From Blautia hominis (lineage in GTDB: Bacteria; Bacillota; Clostridia; Lachnospirales; Lachnospiraceae), in the NCBI GenBank assembly GCA_002270465.1, contig NQOF01000003.1, forward strand, positions 434,001 to 498,000: a stretch of DNA of 64,000 bases, in the 5' to 3' direction. Under the pieces are notes generated by a model. The model was not told where the DNA came from. It made no database searches and saw nothing but the letters and a program-made list of their open reading frames with translations. Within the stretch, counting starts at the first letter, position 1. Each line of letters starts with the position of its first letter. Shown here one piece after another: positions 24,666 to 32,434 of this stretch. The position numbers and the translations under genes are program-made.

Positions 24666-25435
24666 ATGGATGCAAAGTTGTTAGAAGGAAAAGTTGCAAT
24701 CATTACAGGAGCAAGTTATGGAATGGGTCGGACAATGGCGGAGCTCTTCGCAGAGGAAGGGGCCAGTGTTGTGCTTACTGCCAGAGGAAAAGAAAAACTG
24801 GATCAGGTTGTGGAGGGAATCTGTAAGAAGGGTCAAAAGGCCATTGGTATTGTTGCGGATACCTGTTCAACGGAAGATACTGGGAGGGTGATGAAGGAGA
24901 CAGTGGAAACATTTGGCGACCTGGATATCTTAATTAATAATGCGGGCATTGGTGAGCAGAAGATGATCGACGAGACCGATGACGAATGGATGCGATATGT
25001 GATGGATACAAATTTAGGAGGTCCCATGCGTTACATTCGGGAGGCATTGAAAATATTCATGCCGAAGAACGAAGGCGTAATCATCAATATTTCATCTGTA
25101 AATGGAGAAAGACCTTTCTGCGGGGCAACCTATACATCCACAAAAGGCGCGCTGAAACACTGACTAAGAACGTGGCAATGCGGCTTGTCGATACCAACAT
25201 CCGATGTAATGCCGTTGCACCGGGAGCAACCATCACACCGGCCCATCTTGCCAATAAGGCGGGTGAACAGCCAGGAGGAAATGAGATGCTGAAATACAGT
25301 GGTCATTATGTCTATTTTCCGGGACCGGAGTGTGATGCCATGGATCAGGCATATGCCTGCCTGTACCTGGCCAGCAAGATGGGGAAAGCCGTACGGGGGC
25401 AGGTGCTCCAGGTCTGCAACGGTGCATTTCTTTAA
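24666..25435 (+). pseudogene. Short-chain dehydrogenase/reductase with a frameshift
   Basis: NAD(P)-dependent SDR of about 255 residues: Rossmann loop AIITGASYGMGRTMAELFAE, NNAGIG, and the catalytic Tyr-Lys in YTSTKGALKH. The first frame then stops (TGA near 25162), and the rest continues in the +1 frame: TKNVAMRLVDTNIRCNAVAP GATITP. A single lost base at about 25160 (CACTGACTAAG in place of CACCTGACTAAG) explains it. Unless this is a sequencing error, the enzyme is lost. Confidence 0.85.
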
Positions 25436-25469
25436 GGATATGGATTTCATATAGAGAGGAACATGAAAA

Positions 25470-25657
25470 ATGCAATATAAAGAATATAAAGGCATCCGGC
25501 TTTCCAGACTGGGTATGGGCGTTATGAGGCTCCCGGTAGAGGATCAGGATGATTCCAGGACTTGTATTGGGTGCGGCTCCTGCAGCCGGCACTGCCCCAG
25601 GGCTTCGACATTCCCAAATATATGGAAGAAATGAAAACCATGATGGAAAAGGATTAG
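25470..25657 (+). pseudogene. Aldo/keto reductase, internal deletion plus frameshift
   Basis: The start MQYKEYKGIRLSRLGMGVMR is that of ferredoxin-type aldo/keto reductases. After 24 codons it jumps directly to the C-terminal iron-sulfur part, CIGCGSCSRHCP, omitting about 300 residues of barrel. A further 1-base loss in a C-run (TGCCCCAGG) puts the last stretch (GFDIPKYMEEMKTMMEK) out of phase. Last gene of the redox run. Confidence 0.8.
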
Positions 25658-25800
25658 TTTATAAATAGTTTATTTTTTTGTGAGAAATCCTTTATACGCA
25701 TATGATAGCCTGTATTTCTGATGAAGCCGTAAGATCCACACACTTCTTGAGACAGGATACCGGGTTCAGTAAAGATACAGGGATAAAGGAGAGCGAGCAA

Positions 25801-27318
25801 ATGACGATCAAGAAAAAGATCAGGCTGTCCAATATTATGATGGTCCTGATACCAATCTTATTTACGGCAATCGTGATCAATGTCTGCCTGCACACATCGC
25901 TTGGCAGCTTCTGGTATACACTGGAAGCTATGTACAGTGATGAAAACAGTATTCAGTTTGCCCAGAGCATGATCTATACCTATCAGCAGGAACTGTGGGA
26001 GAATAACTGGGGGCAGGGAGTGCATACGGATGTCTCAGGGGAAATTACGAGGACGGACGAAATGCACCATCTGGAAAATAAGCTGTCGGGGATGGGATAT
26101 CAGTTTATGATCACAAAAAATGAAAAGCTGATCTATACCAACCTTACAGAGGAGGATATGCAGGCAGCCCGGTCAGTGGCCGGGGATGCGATTGATACGG
26201 CAAAGACACTTACGGCCAGCAGGCACGAGGTGTCTGTCATTAAAAATACATTTTATCATGGGGAGAAGACTTTCTGCATTACAGCCGTACATCGACAGCA
26301 GACGGATCAGGGCGTAGTCAATTACCTGAAGAATTACATTCTAAAATACCTGTATGGCATTATTCTTTTCTTCGTCCTTTTGACGCTGTTTGTGAATGGA
26401 ATCTCATCCTGGTGGATCTCGAGGAGCATCTTAAAGCCTCTGCGTCAGCTTAGTATAGGAACGAAAGAGATCCGGGAAGGCAATCTGGATACGGTAATGA
26501 GGTATCAGAAAAAAGATGAGTTTGGGGAAGTATGCAGGGATTTTGACGAGATGCGTGCCTACCTAAAAGAGTCTGTGGACCAGCGTCTGCGGGATGAAAA
26601 GCGGAGAAAAGATCTCATCAGAGGTATTTCCCATGATCTGAGGACGCCGCTTACCTCCATCATTGGATATCTGGATGGGTTAATGGAAGGCATTGCAGAT
26701 ACTCCGGAAAAGAGAACACGTTATCTGAGTGCAATCAAGACCAGGACCGGTAATCTTGTGAGTCTTGTAGACAGTCTTTCTGAGTACACCCGGCTGGACA
26801 GCGGTTTTTGTTACCACATGGAGGAAGCGGATCTCAAAGAATTCGTGGAACAATATCTGGAAACCTGCAGGCATGACGCAGAGCAGAATAAGGTAGAAAT
26901 GAAATTTGTGTATGGAAAAGAGGCATTTCCGGTGCAGATTGACAGGGAGGAATTTAAGAGGGTATTTGACAATCTGTTTACGAACACGGTCAAATACCGT
27001 AATTCAGAAAAATCACACATTCTGATCACCCTGAAACGCACTTTAGAGGGTGCGGATATCGAATTGGTATTTCAAGATGATGGACCGGGAGTACCGGGAG
27101 AGAGTTTGGAGCAGTTATTTGACAGTTTTTACAGGGTGGATGACGCAAGAAGCCAGTTGGAAAAAGGCAGCGGTATAGGATTGGCGGTGGTGAAAGAGAT
27201 CATCCTCGGACATGGAGGGAAGGTGAAAGCAGAGAACAGGGATGGTCTGGCAATCGTTATCCATCTGCCGGCTGACCGGGAGGATATAGATGGAAAAAAT
27301 ATTGATCGTGGAAGATGA
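25801..27318 (+). CDS. HAMP-containing sensor histidine kinase
   Basis: 505 residues. Membrane segment about 11-31, sensor loop to about 180, membrane segment about 185-207, HAMP (SRSILKPLRQLSIGTKEIRE), HisKA with phospho-His in IRGISHDLRTPLTSIIGY, HATPase with NLFTNTVKYR, FQDDGPGVPG and GSGIGLAVV. The start chosen is ATG 25801 with AAGGAGAG upstream; the frame extends back to 25702 without a site. Overlaps the regulator gene by 29 bp. Signal unknown. Confidence 0.94.
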   Translation: MTIKKKIRLSNIMMVLIPILFTAIVINVCLHTSLGSFWYTLEAMYSDENSIQFAQSMIYTYQQELWENNWGQGVHTDVSGEITRTDEMHHLENKLSGMGYQFMITKNEKLIYTNLTEEDMQAARSVAGDAIDTAKTLTASRHEVSVIKNTFYHGEKTFCITAVHRQQTDQGVVNYLKNYILKYLYGIILFFVLLTLFVNGISSWWISRSILKPLRQLSIGTKEIREGNLDTVMRYQKKDEFGEVCRDFDEMRAYLKESVDQRLRDEKRRKDLIRGISHDLRTPLTSIIGYLDGLMEGIADTPEKRTRYLSAIKTRTGNLVSLVDSLSEYTRLDSGFCYHMEEADLKEFVEQYLETCRHDAEQNKVEMKFVYGKEAFPVQIDREEFKRVFDNLFTNTVKYRNSEKSHILITLKRTLEGADIELVFQDDGPGVPGESLEQLFDSFYRVDDARSQLEKGSGIGLAVVKEIILGHGGKVKAENRDGLAIVIHLPADREDIDGKNIDRGR

Positions 27319-27985
27319 TGAATTGATCGCAGAGCTGGAGCGGGACTATCTGGAGGCGAATGGATTTGAGACAGAAATCGCTTTTGACGGACCCAGCGGT
27401 GAAAAGAAGGCAAAGACAGAACGCTATGATGCTATTTTGCTGGATGTGATGCTTCCGGGGAAAACAGGCTTTGAGGTCTGCCGGGAACTGAGACGCACTT
27501 TGCGGCTGCCTATCATTATGGTGACAGCTAAAAAAGAAGATATTGACAAAATCAGGGGCCTTGGGCTGGGTGCGGATGATTATCTGGTAAAACCATTCAG
27601 CCCTGCGGAATTAGTGGCTCGGGTAAAATCTCATATCCATATCCACAACCTGCTTTTGGAAAACCAGGAAGAAAAAGAGGAGACGGAGATCACTTATCAG
27701 AACCTAAGCATACTTCCGAGATCCAGGATGGTATATCTGGATCAAAAGGAGGTGGTCCTTGTGAATAAGGAATTTGAACTTCTGCTTTTTATGGCGGAAA
27801 ATCCCAATATCGTCTTTTCTAAAGATACGCTTTTTGACCGGATATGGGGCATGGATTCCATGGGGGATGCCGCAACCGTGACTGTGCACATTAACCGTCT
27901 GCGGGAAAAACTGGGTAAAAATGTTTCAAAAACGCAGTTTATTGAGACTGTCTGGGGGGCGGGATACCGCTTTCGGATCAATTGA
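27290..27985 (+). CDS. OmpR-family response regulator
   Basis: 231 residues: receiver domain (acidic pair EDDE at 9-12, phospho-Asp in ILLDVMLPGKTG, Thr in MVTAKKE, Lys in DYLVKPFSP) and C-terminal winged helix (LVNKEFELLLFMAENPN, IWGMDSMGDAATVTVHINRL, IETVWGAGYRF). Partner of the kinase it overlaps. Nearby targets may be the acetyltransferase at 28011 or the transporter cluster from 29199. Confidence 0.95.
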   Translation: MEKILIVEDDELIAELERDYLEANGFETEIAFDGPSGEKKAKTERYDAILLDVMLPGKTGFEVCRELRRTLRLPIIMVTAKKEDIDKIRGLGLGADDYLVKPFSPAELVARVKSHIHIHNLLLENQEEKEETEITYQNLSILPRSRMVYLDQKEVVLVNKEFELLLFMAENPNIVFSKDTLFDRIWGMDSMGDAATVTVHINRLREKLGKNVSKTQFIETVWGAGYRFRIN

Positions 27986-28010
27986 TAATAGAAGATAAGG
28001 GAGTGCAGAG

Positions 28011-28640
28011 ATGATAGGAGTAAGAGAGTTTATAGAATATATGGACAGTGGGAAAAAAGTGATCGGCGGCACCAAGATACATGAGTGTATGGACAGACTG
28101 TCACAGGAAGCTTTGCAGCTGACAGCAGAATTAAACGGTTGCTATCATACCCCGGAAGAAATCCGGGTTTTGATGGAACGGTTGACCCAAAAGCCGGTGG
28201 ATGAAAGTTTCAGGCTCTTCCCGCCCTTTTATACAGACTGCGGGAAAAACCTTACTATTGGAAAACATGTGTTTTTTAATTCCGGATGTAAGTTTCAGGA
28301 TCAGGGCGGGATCACTATCGGTGACGGTTCACTGATCGGTCACAATGTAGTCCTTGCAACCCTGAACCACAATCTGGATCCCGAGCATAGGGGGGATATC
28401 ATCCCTTCACCGATCCATATTGGCAGGAATGTCTGGATCGGTTCAGGAGCCACTGTCCTTCCGGGGGTTACGATTGGTAACGGGGCAGTGGTTGCGGCAG
28501 GGGCGGTGGTCACGAAAGATGTCCCTGATAATACCATTGTGGGCGGTGTGCCGGCTAAAGTAATGAAAACAATTACGGCGGGATCGGACTTTGACCACGT
28601 GTATACGGAAGAACCGGCGATATCAATGAGTGATGTATGA
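28011..28640 (+). CDS. Hexapeptide-repeat acetyltransferase (maltose/galactoside O-acetyltransferase type)
   Basis: 209 residues. An N-terminal Mac domain ([20 protein letters not shown]) is followed by a left-handed beta-helix of hexapeptide repeats ([33 protein letters not shown]). The catalytic His is in [12 protein letters not shown]. It transfers acetyl from acetyl-CoA to a sugar hydroxyl and acts as a trimer. GGGAG precedes ATG 28011, 25 bp after the response regulator, so it may be co-transcribed with the two-component genes. Confidence 0.92.
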   Translation: MIGVREFIEYMDSGKKVIGGTKIHECMDRLSQEALQLTAELNGCYHTPEEIRVLMERLTQKPVDESFRLFPPFYTDCGKNLTIGKHVFFNSGCKFQDQGGITIGDGSLIGHNVVLATLNHNLDPEHRGDIIPSPIHIGRNVWIGSGATVLPGVTIGNGAVVAAGAVVTKDVPDNTIVGGVPAKVMKTITAGSDFDHVYTEEPAISMSDV

Positions 28641-28652
28641 AAAGAACCTGGC

Positions 28653-28877
28653 GTGAAGGAAGATATGCTGGACGACCTTGTGAAGAGCACTCTCATGATG
28701 GAAGGCGGTTATAAAGTGCTGACACAGTCCCTTGTTTCCATGCTGGCAGTGGTTCATATACCCGGGCTGGAGCTTGATATTCATGGGGAAGAAGCCGAAA
28801 CATTCGCTGACATGCTGGAACAAGAGGGATTCTGTGAGACATTTCATGAATATAAAGAAAAACAACATATGGGGTAA
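28653..28877 (+). CDS. Hypothetical small protein
   Basis: About 74 residues from a GTG at 28653, or 70 from ATG 28665: MLDDLVKSTLMMEGGYKVLT, QSLVSMLAVVHIPGLELDIH, acidic helical tail. Starts 12 bp after the acetyltransferase. No family recognised; no strong ribosome binding site. It could be a truncated remnant. Confidence 0.4.
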   Translation: MKEDMLDDLVKSTLMMEGGYKVLTQSLVSMLAVVHIPGLELDIHGEEAETFADMLEQEGFCETFHEYKEKQHMG

Positions 28878-28882
28878 AGTAG

Positions 28883-28920
28883 GAGCATCTGGAATTATAA
28901 ACGGACCATTCCAGATGCTC
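28883..28920 (+). terminator. Hairpin terminator after the two-component/acetyltransferase genes
   Basis: GAGCATCTGGAAT (28883-28895) pairs exactly with ATTCCAGATGCTC (28908-28920); TGTTT follows. The 28921-29198 stretch is AT-rich, with no gene; it must hold the promoter of the next cluster, but I cannot choose one with confidence. Confidence 0.8.
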
Positions 28921-29198
28921 TGTTTATAAGATGATTCCATAAATATATATATGGAAAAACTATGCAAATGCATTATTTATAAATATTTGTTATTCTATAT
29001 AGCCAATGATATGATAAAAGCAGTTAAGGAATGTGAAAGGATCAGTTTAGAAATTGTTTATCTTTTTGTTAGCGCCATGTTATCCGCAGATATTACAGTA
29101 TAACTTGAAAGCAGCGAGGCTGCTGTAAAGTCAGCTGCAGACAGCGGTATCGTTTGTGGGTATCTGCTTTGATCAGATGAGGAAAGGAAGTACAGGAA

Positions 29199-30290
29199 AT
29201 GAAGAGAAAAATATACATGGCATTCCTGATGTCACTGGCAATTGGCGCGCTTACCGGATGCGGACAGAATGTAAAGACATCTGAGAGTACCGTACAGTCC
29301 GAAAACGCAAGAGGAGAAAACATGGGAAAGAATCACATTGAGCCGGACACAAAGATCCAGGTACTGGAAGAAGGGCTGTCGGTAGTTCGCTTTGAAGGCA
29401 ATTATGGATTTGATGAGTTTTTAGGGCAGGGAGGTGCGTCTTCTGATGATGAAGTTGTAGAGTATTTAAGCAGTGCACTTCTGTCTGATATACCGGGACT
29501 GCTCATGGGTCAAAACCCATTCGGATGCAGCACCCTGTCTGTAAAAAATTCAGAAGGGGGAAACCTCTTTGGAAGAAACTTTGACTGGAATACCTGCAAT
29601 GGGTTGATCGTAAGCTCCAGACCGGAAGAAGGATATGCCTCTGTTTCCACAGTCAATACGGACTTCATACAGGCCGGTGGATTGGATATTTCAAGTCTGC
29701 CCGATACTGCGCAGGCCATCATTGGACTATATGCACCTTTAGACGGCATGAATGAAGAGGGGTTTGCAGTGTCCGTCAACATGATCGAGGATGACCAGAC
29801 TATAGAGCAGGATACGGATAAACCGGATATTACAACCACAACAGCCATTCGCCTGCTTCTTGATCGGGCAGCAAATGTGGAAGATGCCATAGATCTCCTT
29901 TCTCAGTATGATTTCCATGCCTCCATGGGGATGATGATACATCTGGCACTATCTGATGCGGAGGGCAACAGCGTTGCTGTAGAATATGTAGACAATGAGA
30001 TGGTGGTGATAGAAACCCCGGTTGTTACAAACTTCTTTCTGGCAGAGGGTGAGAAATACGGCATTGGAACTGCCCAGTCCCATACCCGGTATGACATTTT
30101 GAGTGAAACACTAGAACAGGAAACCATGACAGAAGCAGAGGTCAGGGATGCGCTTAATAGCGTGAGCAAAGAGAACTTCGGTGAGTTTGAATCAACGGAG
30201 TGGAGTATTGTCATGAATCAGGAAACAAAGGAACTGACCTATTATCATAGGGAAAATTACGATCAGGGGTATACCATATCGGTGGAATAA
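29199..30290 (+). CDS. Surface lipoprotein amidase, linear amide C-N hydrolase (choloylglycine hydrolase) family
   Basis: 363 residues. Lipoprotein signal (AFLMSLAIGALTGCGQ, lipid-modified Cys at about 24). The body matches the Ntn-type hydrolase family that includes bile salt hydrolase, penicillin V acylase and isopenicillin N acyltransferase-like enzymes: FGCSTLSV holds the likely nucleophile Cys (about residue 111), followed by NLFGRNFDWNTCNG, and later NMIEDD, and EYVDNEMVVIETPVVTNFFL. In this family the Cys normally becomes N-terminal by cleavage; here it would need processing of about 85 residues after export. It would cut an acyl amide outside the membrane. Substrate unknown. Confidence 0.85.
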   Translation: MKRKIYMAFLMSLAIGALTGCGQNVKTSESTVQSENARGENMGKNHIEPDTKIQVLEEGLSVVRFEGNYGFDEFLGQGGASSDDEVVEYLSSALLSDIPGLLMGQNPFGCSTLSVKNSEGGNLFGRNFDWNTCNGLIVSSRPEEGYASVSTVNTDFIQAGGLDISSLPDTAQAIIGLYAPLDGMNEEGFAVSVNMIEDDQTIEQDTDKPDITTTTAIRLLLDRAANVEDAIDLLSQYDFHASMGMMIHLALSDAEGNSVAVEYVDNEMVVIETPVVTNFFLAEGEKYGIGTAQSHTRYDILSETLEQETMTEAEVRDALNSVSKENFGEFESTEWSIVMNQETKELTYYHRENYDQGYTISVE

Positions 30291-30302
30291 AGGAGGAACG
30301 TG

Positions 30303-31688
30303 ATGAACTATGTAAAAACACTGTTGGATCTATACCGCTTAAAGAGGCAGGCAAAGCTGAATGCAAAACGGATGCGTGTTCTGCAGGAGAAGAAACTCCG
30401 GACGATGCTGCACTATGCATGGGAAAACTCCGCCTATTATAAAAGGACCTTTGAAGCAGCCGGTATCACAGAGGAGCAATTGGATGATCTGCCTCTTTCC
30501 TGTTTTCCAACCATAGATAAGAAAGTTTTTTTGGAGCATTTTGACGAATTGGTAGTACCGCAGGATTTATGTTTGAGGGAGCTTCGTGAATTCGATGCAG
30601 TAGTATCGGCAGACCGCAAGCCATACAAAGGGAAGTACCATGTGGTACATTCCTCCGGAAGTACCGGAAAGCCCGGTTATTTTGTATATGACGAGGCAGC
30701 ATGGAACAGTATGCTGTTAGGCATGATACGGGCCGCGCTCTGGAACATGTCTATGCCCCGGATCCTGTCTCTCCTGGCAAAACGCCCCAGAATTGTTTAT
30801 ATTGCAGCGACCAACGGCCGCTATGGAGGCGCGATGGCAGTGGGGGATGGAATCGACGGCGTAGGGGCGAAACAGATGTATCTGGATATCAAAACGCCGC
30901 TGAACGAATGGGTCCGGCAGATAAAAGCATTTCAACCTAACATTATAATTGGTTACCCTTCAGCAATCAAAATATTGGCAGAGCTTGTAGAAAAAGGAAA
31001 CGTGGAGGTAAATGCAGTACGGGTCATTTCCTGCGGGGAGCCTCTTGGAGCAAGCCTTAGGAATTATCTGGAGAAAAGCTTCCGGGCAGAAGTAGTCAAT
31101 TTCTATGGAGCCAGTGAATCCCTTACACTAGGCGTGGAAATGAATGCAGAGGACGGCATGCTCCTATTTGATGATATGAATTTTATTGAAGTGGAAAGCG
31201 GCGTGATGTATCTAACCTGCCTGTATAATTTTGCGCAGCCATTGATCCGTTACCGAATTTCCGACAGCCTGGTTCTGAAGGCGGCAGAAGAGGGCAGCCC
31301 GTATCCATTTACAAGAGCCGTTGGTCTGCTGGGGAGAAATGAAGATATCCTCTGGTTTGAAGACGGTTCCGGGAACAAGGAGTTTTTGCATCCGCTTGCG
31401 ATTGAAGGTTTTTGCATGGAAGGACTTTTAGACTACCAGTTCCGGCAGGCAGGGAAGGACGCATTTGAGATGTATGCGGAAATTTCTGGCTCTGTCTCCA
31501 AAGAAGCGATCCGCACAGAAATGCTTGAACAGATGAGACAGATCCTTTTAGAAAAGAATTTAGACTATGTACAGTTCTATGTGGTTTTTGTGGATGAGAT
31601 CCTTCCGGACCCAAGGACAGGCAAAAAGCCCCTGATCCTTCAGAAAGGAGAGACTTGGCAGGATGAAAAAAGCGTTATTGCGGGGTAG
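30303..31688 (+). CDS. Phenylacetate-CoA ligase-like adenylate-forming enzyme (PaaK/CapK type)
   Basis: 462 residues. AMP-binding enzyme of the PaaK/CapK group: phosphate loop HSSGSTGKPGYFVYD, VISCGEPLGASLRNYLE, YGASESLTLGVE, and RYRISDSLVLK late in the chain. These activate a carboxylic acid as acyl-adenylate, with transfer to CoA or another acceptor. GTG 30300 and ATG 30303 are both possible after AAAGGAGGAACG; ATG is preferred. It lies directly behind the amidase, which fits a pathway that releases and reuses, or makes, an acyl amide (inference). Confidence 0.88.
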   Translation: MNYVKTLLDLYRLKRQAKLNAKRMRVLQEKKLRTMLHYAWENSAYYKRTFEAAGITEEQLDDLPLSCFPTIDKKVFLEHFDELVVPQDLCLRELREFDAVVSADRKPYKGKYHVVHSSGSTGKPGYFVYDEAAWNSMLLGMIRAALWNMSMPRILSLLAKRPRIVYIAATNGRYGGAMAVGDGIDGVGAKQMYLDIKTPLNEWVRQIKAFQPNIIIGYPSAIKILAELVEKGNVEVNAVRVISCGEPLGASLRNYLEKSFRAEVVNFYGASESLTLGVEMNAEDGMLLFDDMNFIEVESGVMYLTCLYNFAQPLIRYRISDSLVLKAAEEGSPYPFTRAVGLLGRNEDILWFEDGSGNKEFLHPLAIEGFCMEGLLDYQFRQAGKDAFEMYAEISGSVSKEAIRTEMLEQMRQILLEKNLDYVQFYVVFVDEILPDPRTGKKPLILQKGETWQDEKSVIAG

Positions 31689-32424
31689 GCGGCTGAGCAA
31701 AGTATTTGCACAGGGACAGGTAAAAAATAAAGTGTTAGACCGGGTGGATGTGGATATTTATGAAAAGGACTTCACCATCATCATGGGTTCCTCCGGGGCA
31801 GGAAAATCTACTCTTTTATATGCCTTAAGCCGAATGGATACAGTGACGGAAGGAACCGTCACATATAAGGATAAGGAACTCGCCCGTATGAAGGAGAAGC
31901 AGATGGCAAAGCTTCGGGCAGAAGAATTTGGCTTTGTATTCCAGCAGACCCATCTGGTCAGCAGCCTGACACTCTTTGAAAATGTGGCGGTGGCAGGTTT
32001 TTTGAGCAAAAAGGGCAGTAGCGGGGAGATACAGAAACGGGCACGGACTTTGCTCACCCGGATGGGAGTGGAAAAAGCGGAGGACCGTCTTCCCGCTCAG
32101 GTATCCGGCGGTGAGGCACAGCGGGCAGCGATCGCAAGAGCTATGATTGGGACCCCGGGTCTGTTGTTCGCGGATGAACCTACGGGTGCCCTAAACAGAT
32201 CACATTCCGGGGAGGTTTTAGATTTGCTTACAGGATTAAACCAATCCGGACAGAGCATCCTGATGGTAACCCACGATTTGAGGGCAGCGGTCAGAGGGAA
32301 CCGGATTTTGTATCTGGAGGATGGAAAAATCCTGGACGAACTGGAACTGCCTGCCTACAAGGGAGCGGAGGACAGACACAGGGAAAGCAGAGTCAGCCAA
32401 TGGCTCTCGGAATTACAATGGTAG
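31663..32424 (+). CDS. ABC transporter ATP-binding protein (MacB/LolD type)
   Basis: 253 residues. Walker A MGSSGAGKSTLLYAL, Q-loop VFQQTHLVSSLT, signature VSGGEAQRAAIARAM, Walker B LLFADEPTGAL, H-loop MVTHDLRAAV. This is the subfamily that works with FtsX-like permeases for lipoprotein, peptide or antibiotic export. It overlaps the PaaK-like gene by 26 bp and precedes the permease by 10 bp. A bias toward peptide or lipid handling is suggested by the lipoprotein neighbours. Confidence 0.95.
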   Translation: MKKALLRGRRLSKVFAQGQVKNKVLDRVDVDIYEKDFTIIMGSSGAGKSTLLYALSRMDTVTEGTVTYKDKELARMKEKQMAKLRAEEFGFVFQQTHLVSSLTLFENVAVAGFLSKKGSSGEIQKRARTLLTRMGVEKAEDRLPAQVSGGEAQRAAIARAMIGTPGLLFADEPTGALNRSHSGEVLDLLTGLNQSGQSILMVTHDLRAAVRGNRILYLEDGKILDELELPAYKGAEDRHRESRVSQWLSELQW

Positions 32425-32434
32425 GAGGGGGAAT

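Noticed and set aside
22970-29000. Similar AT-rich words near 22975 and 28970 (TTATAA.TATTTGTTATT)
   Set aside because: About 18 of 22 bases in AT-rich DNA; not enough to call a repeat or shared promoter.
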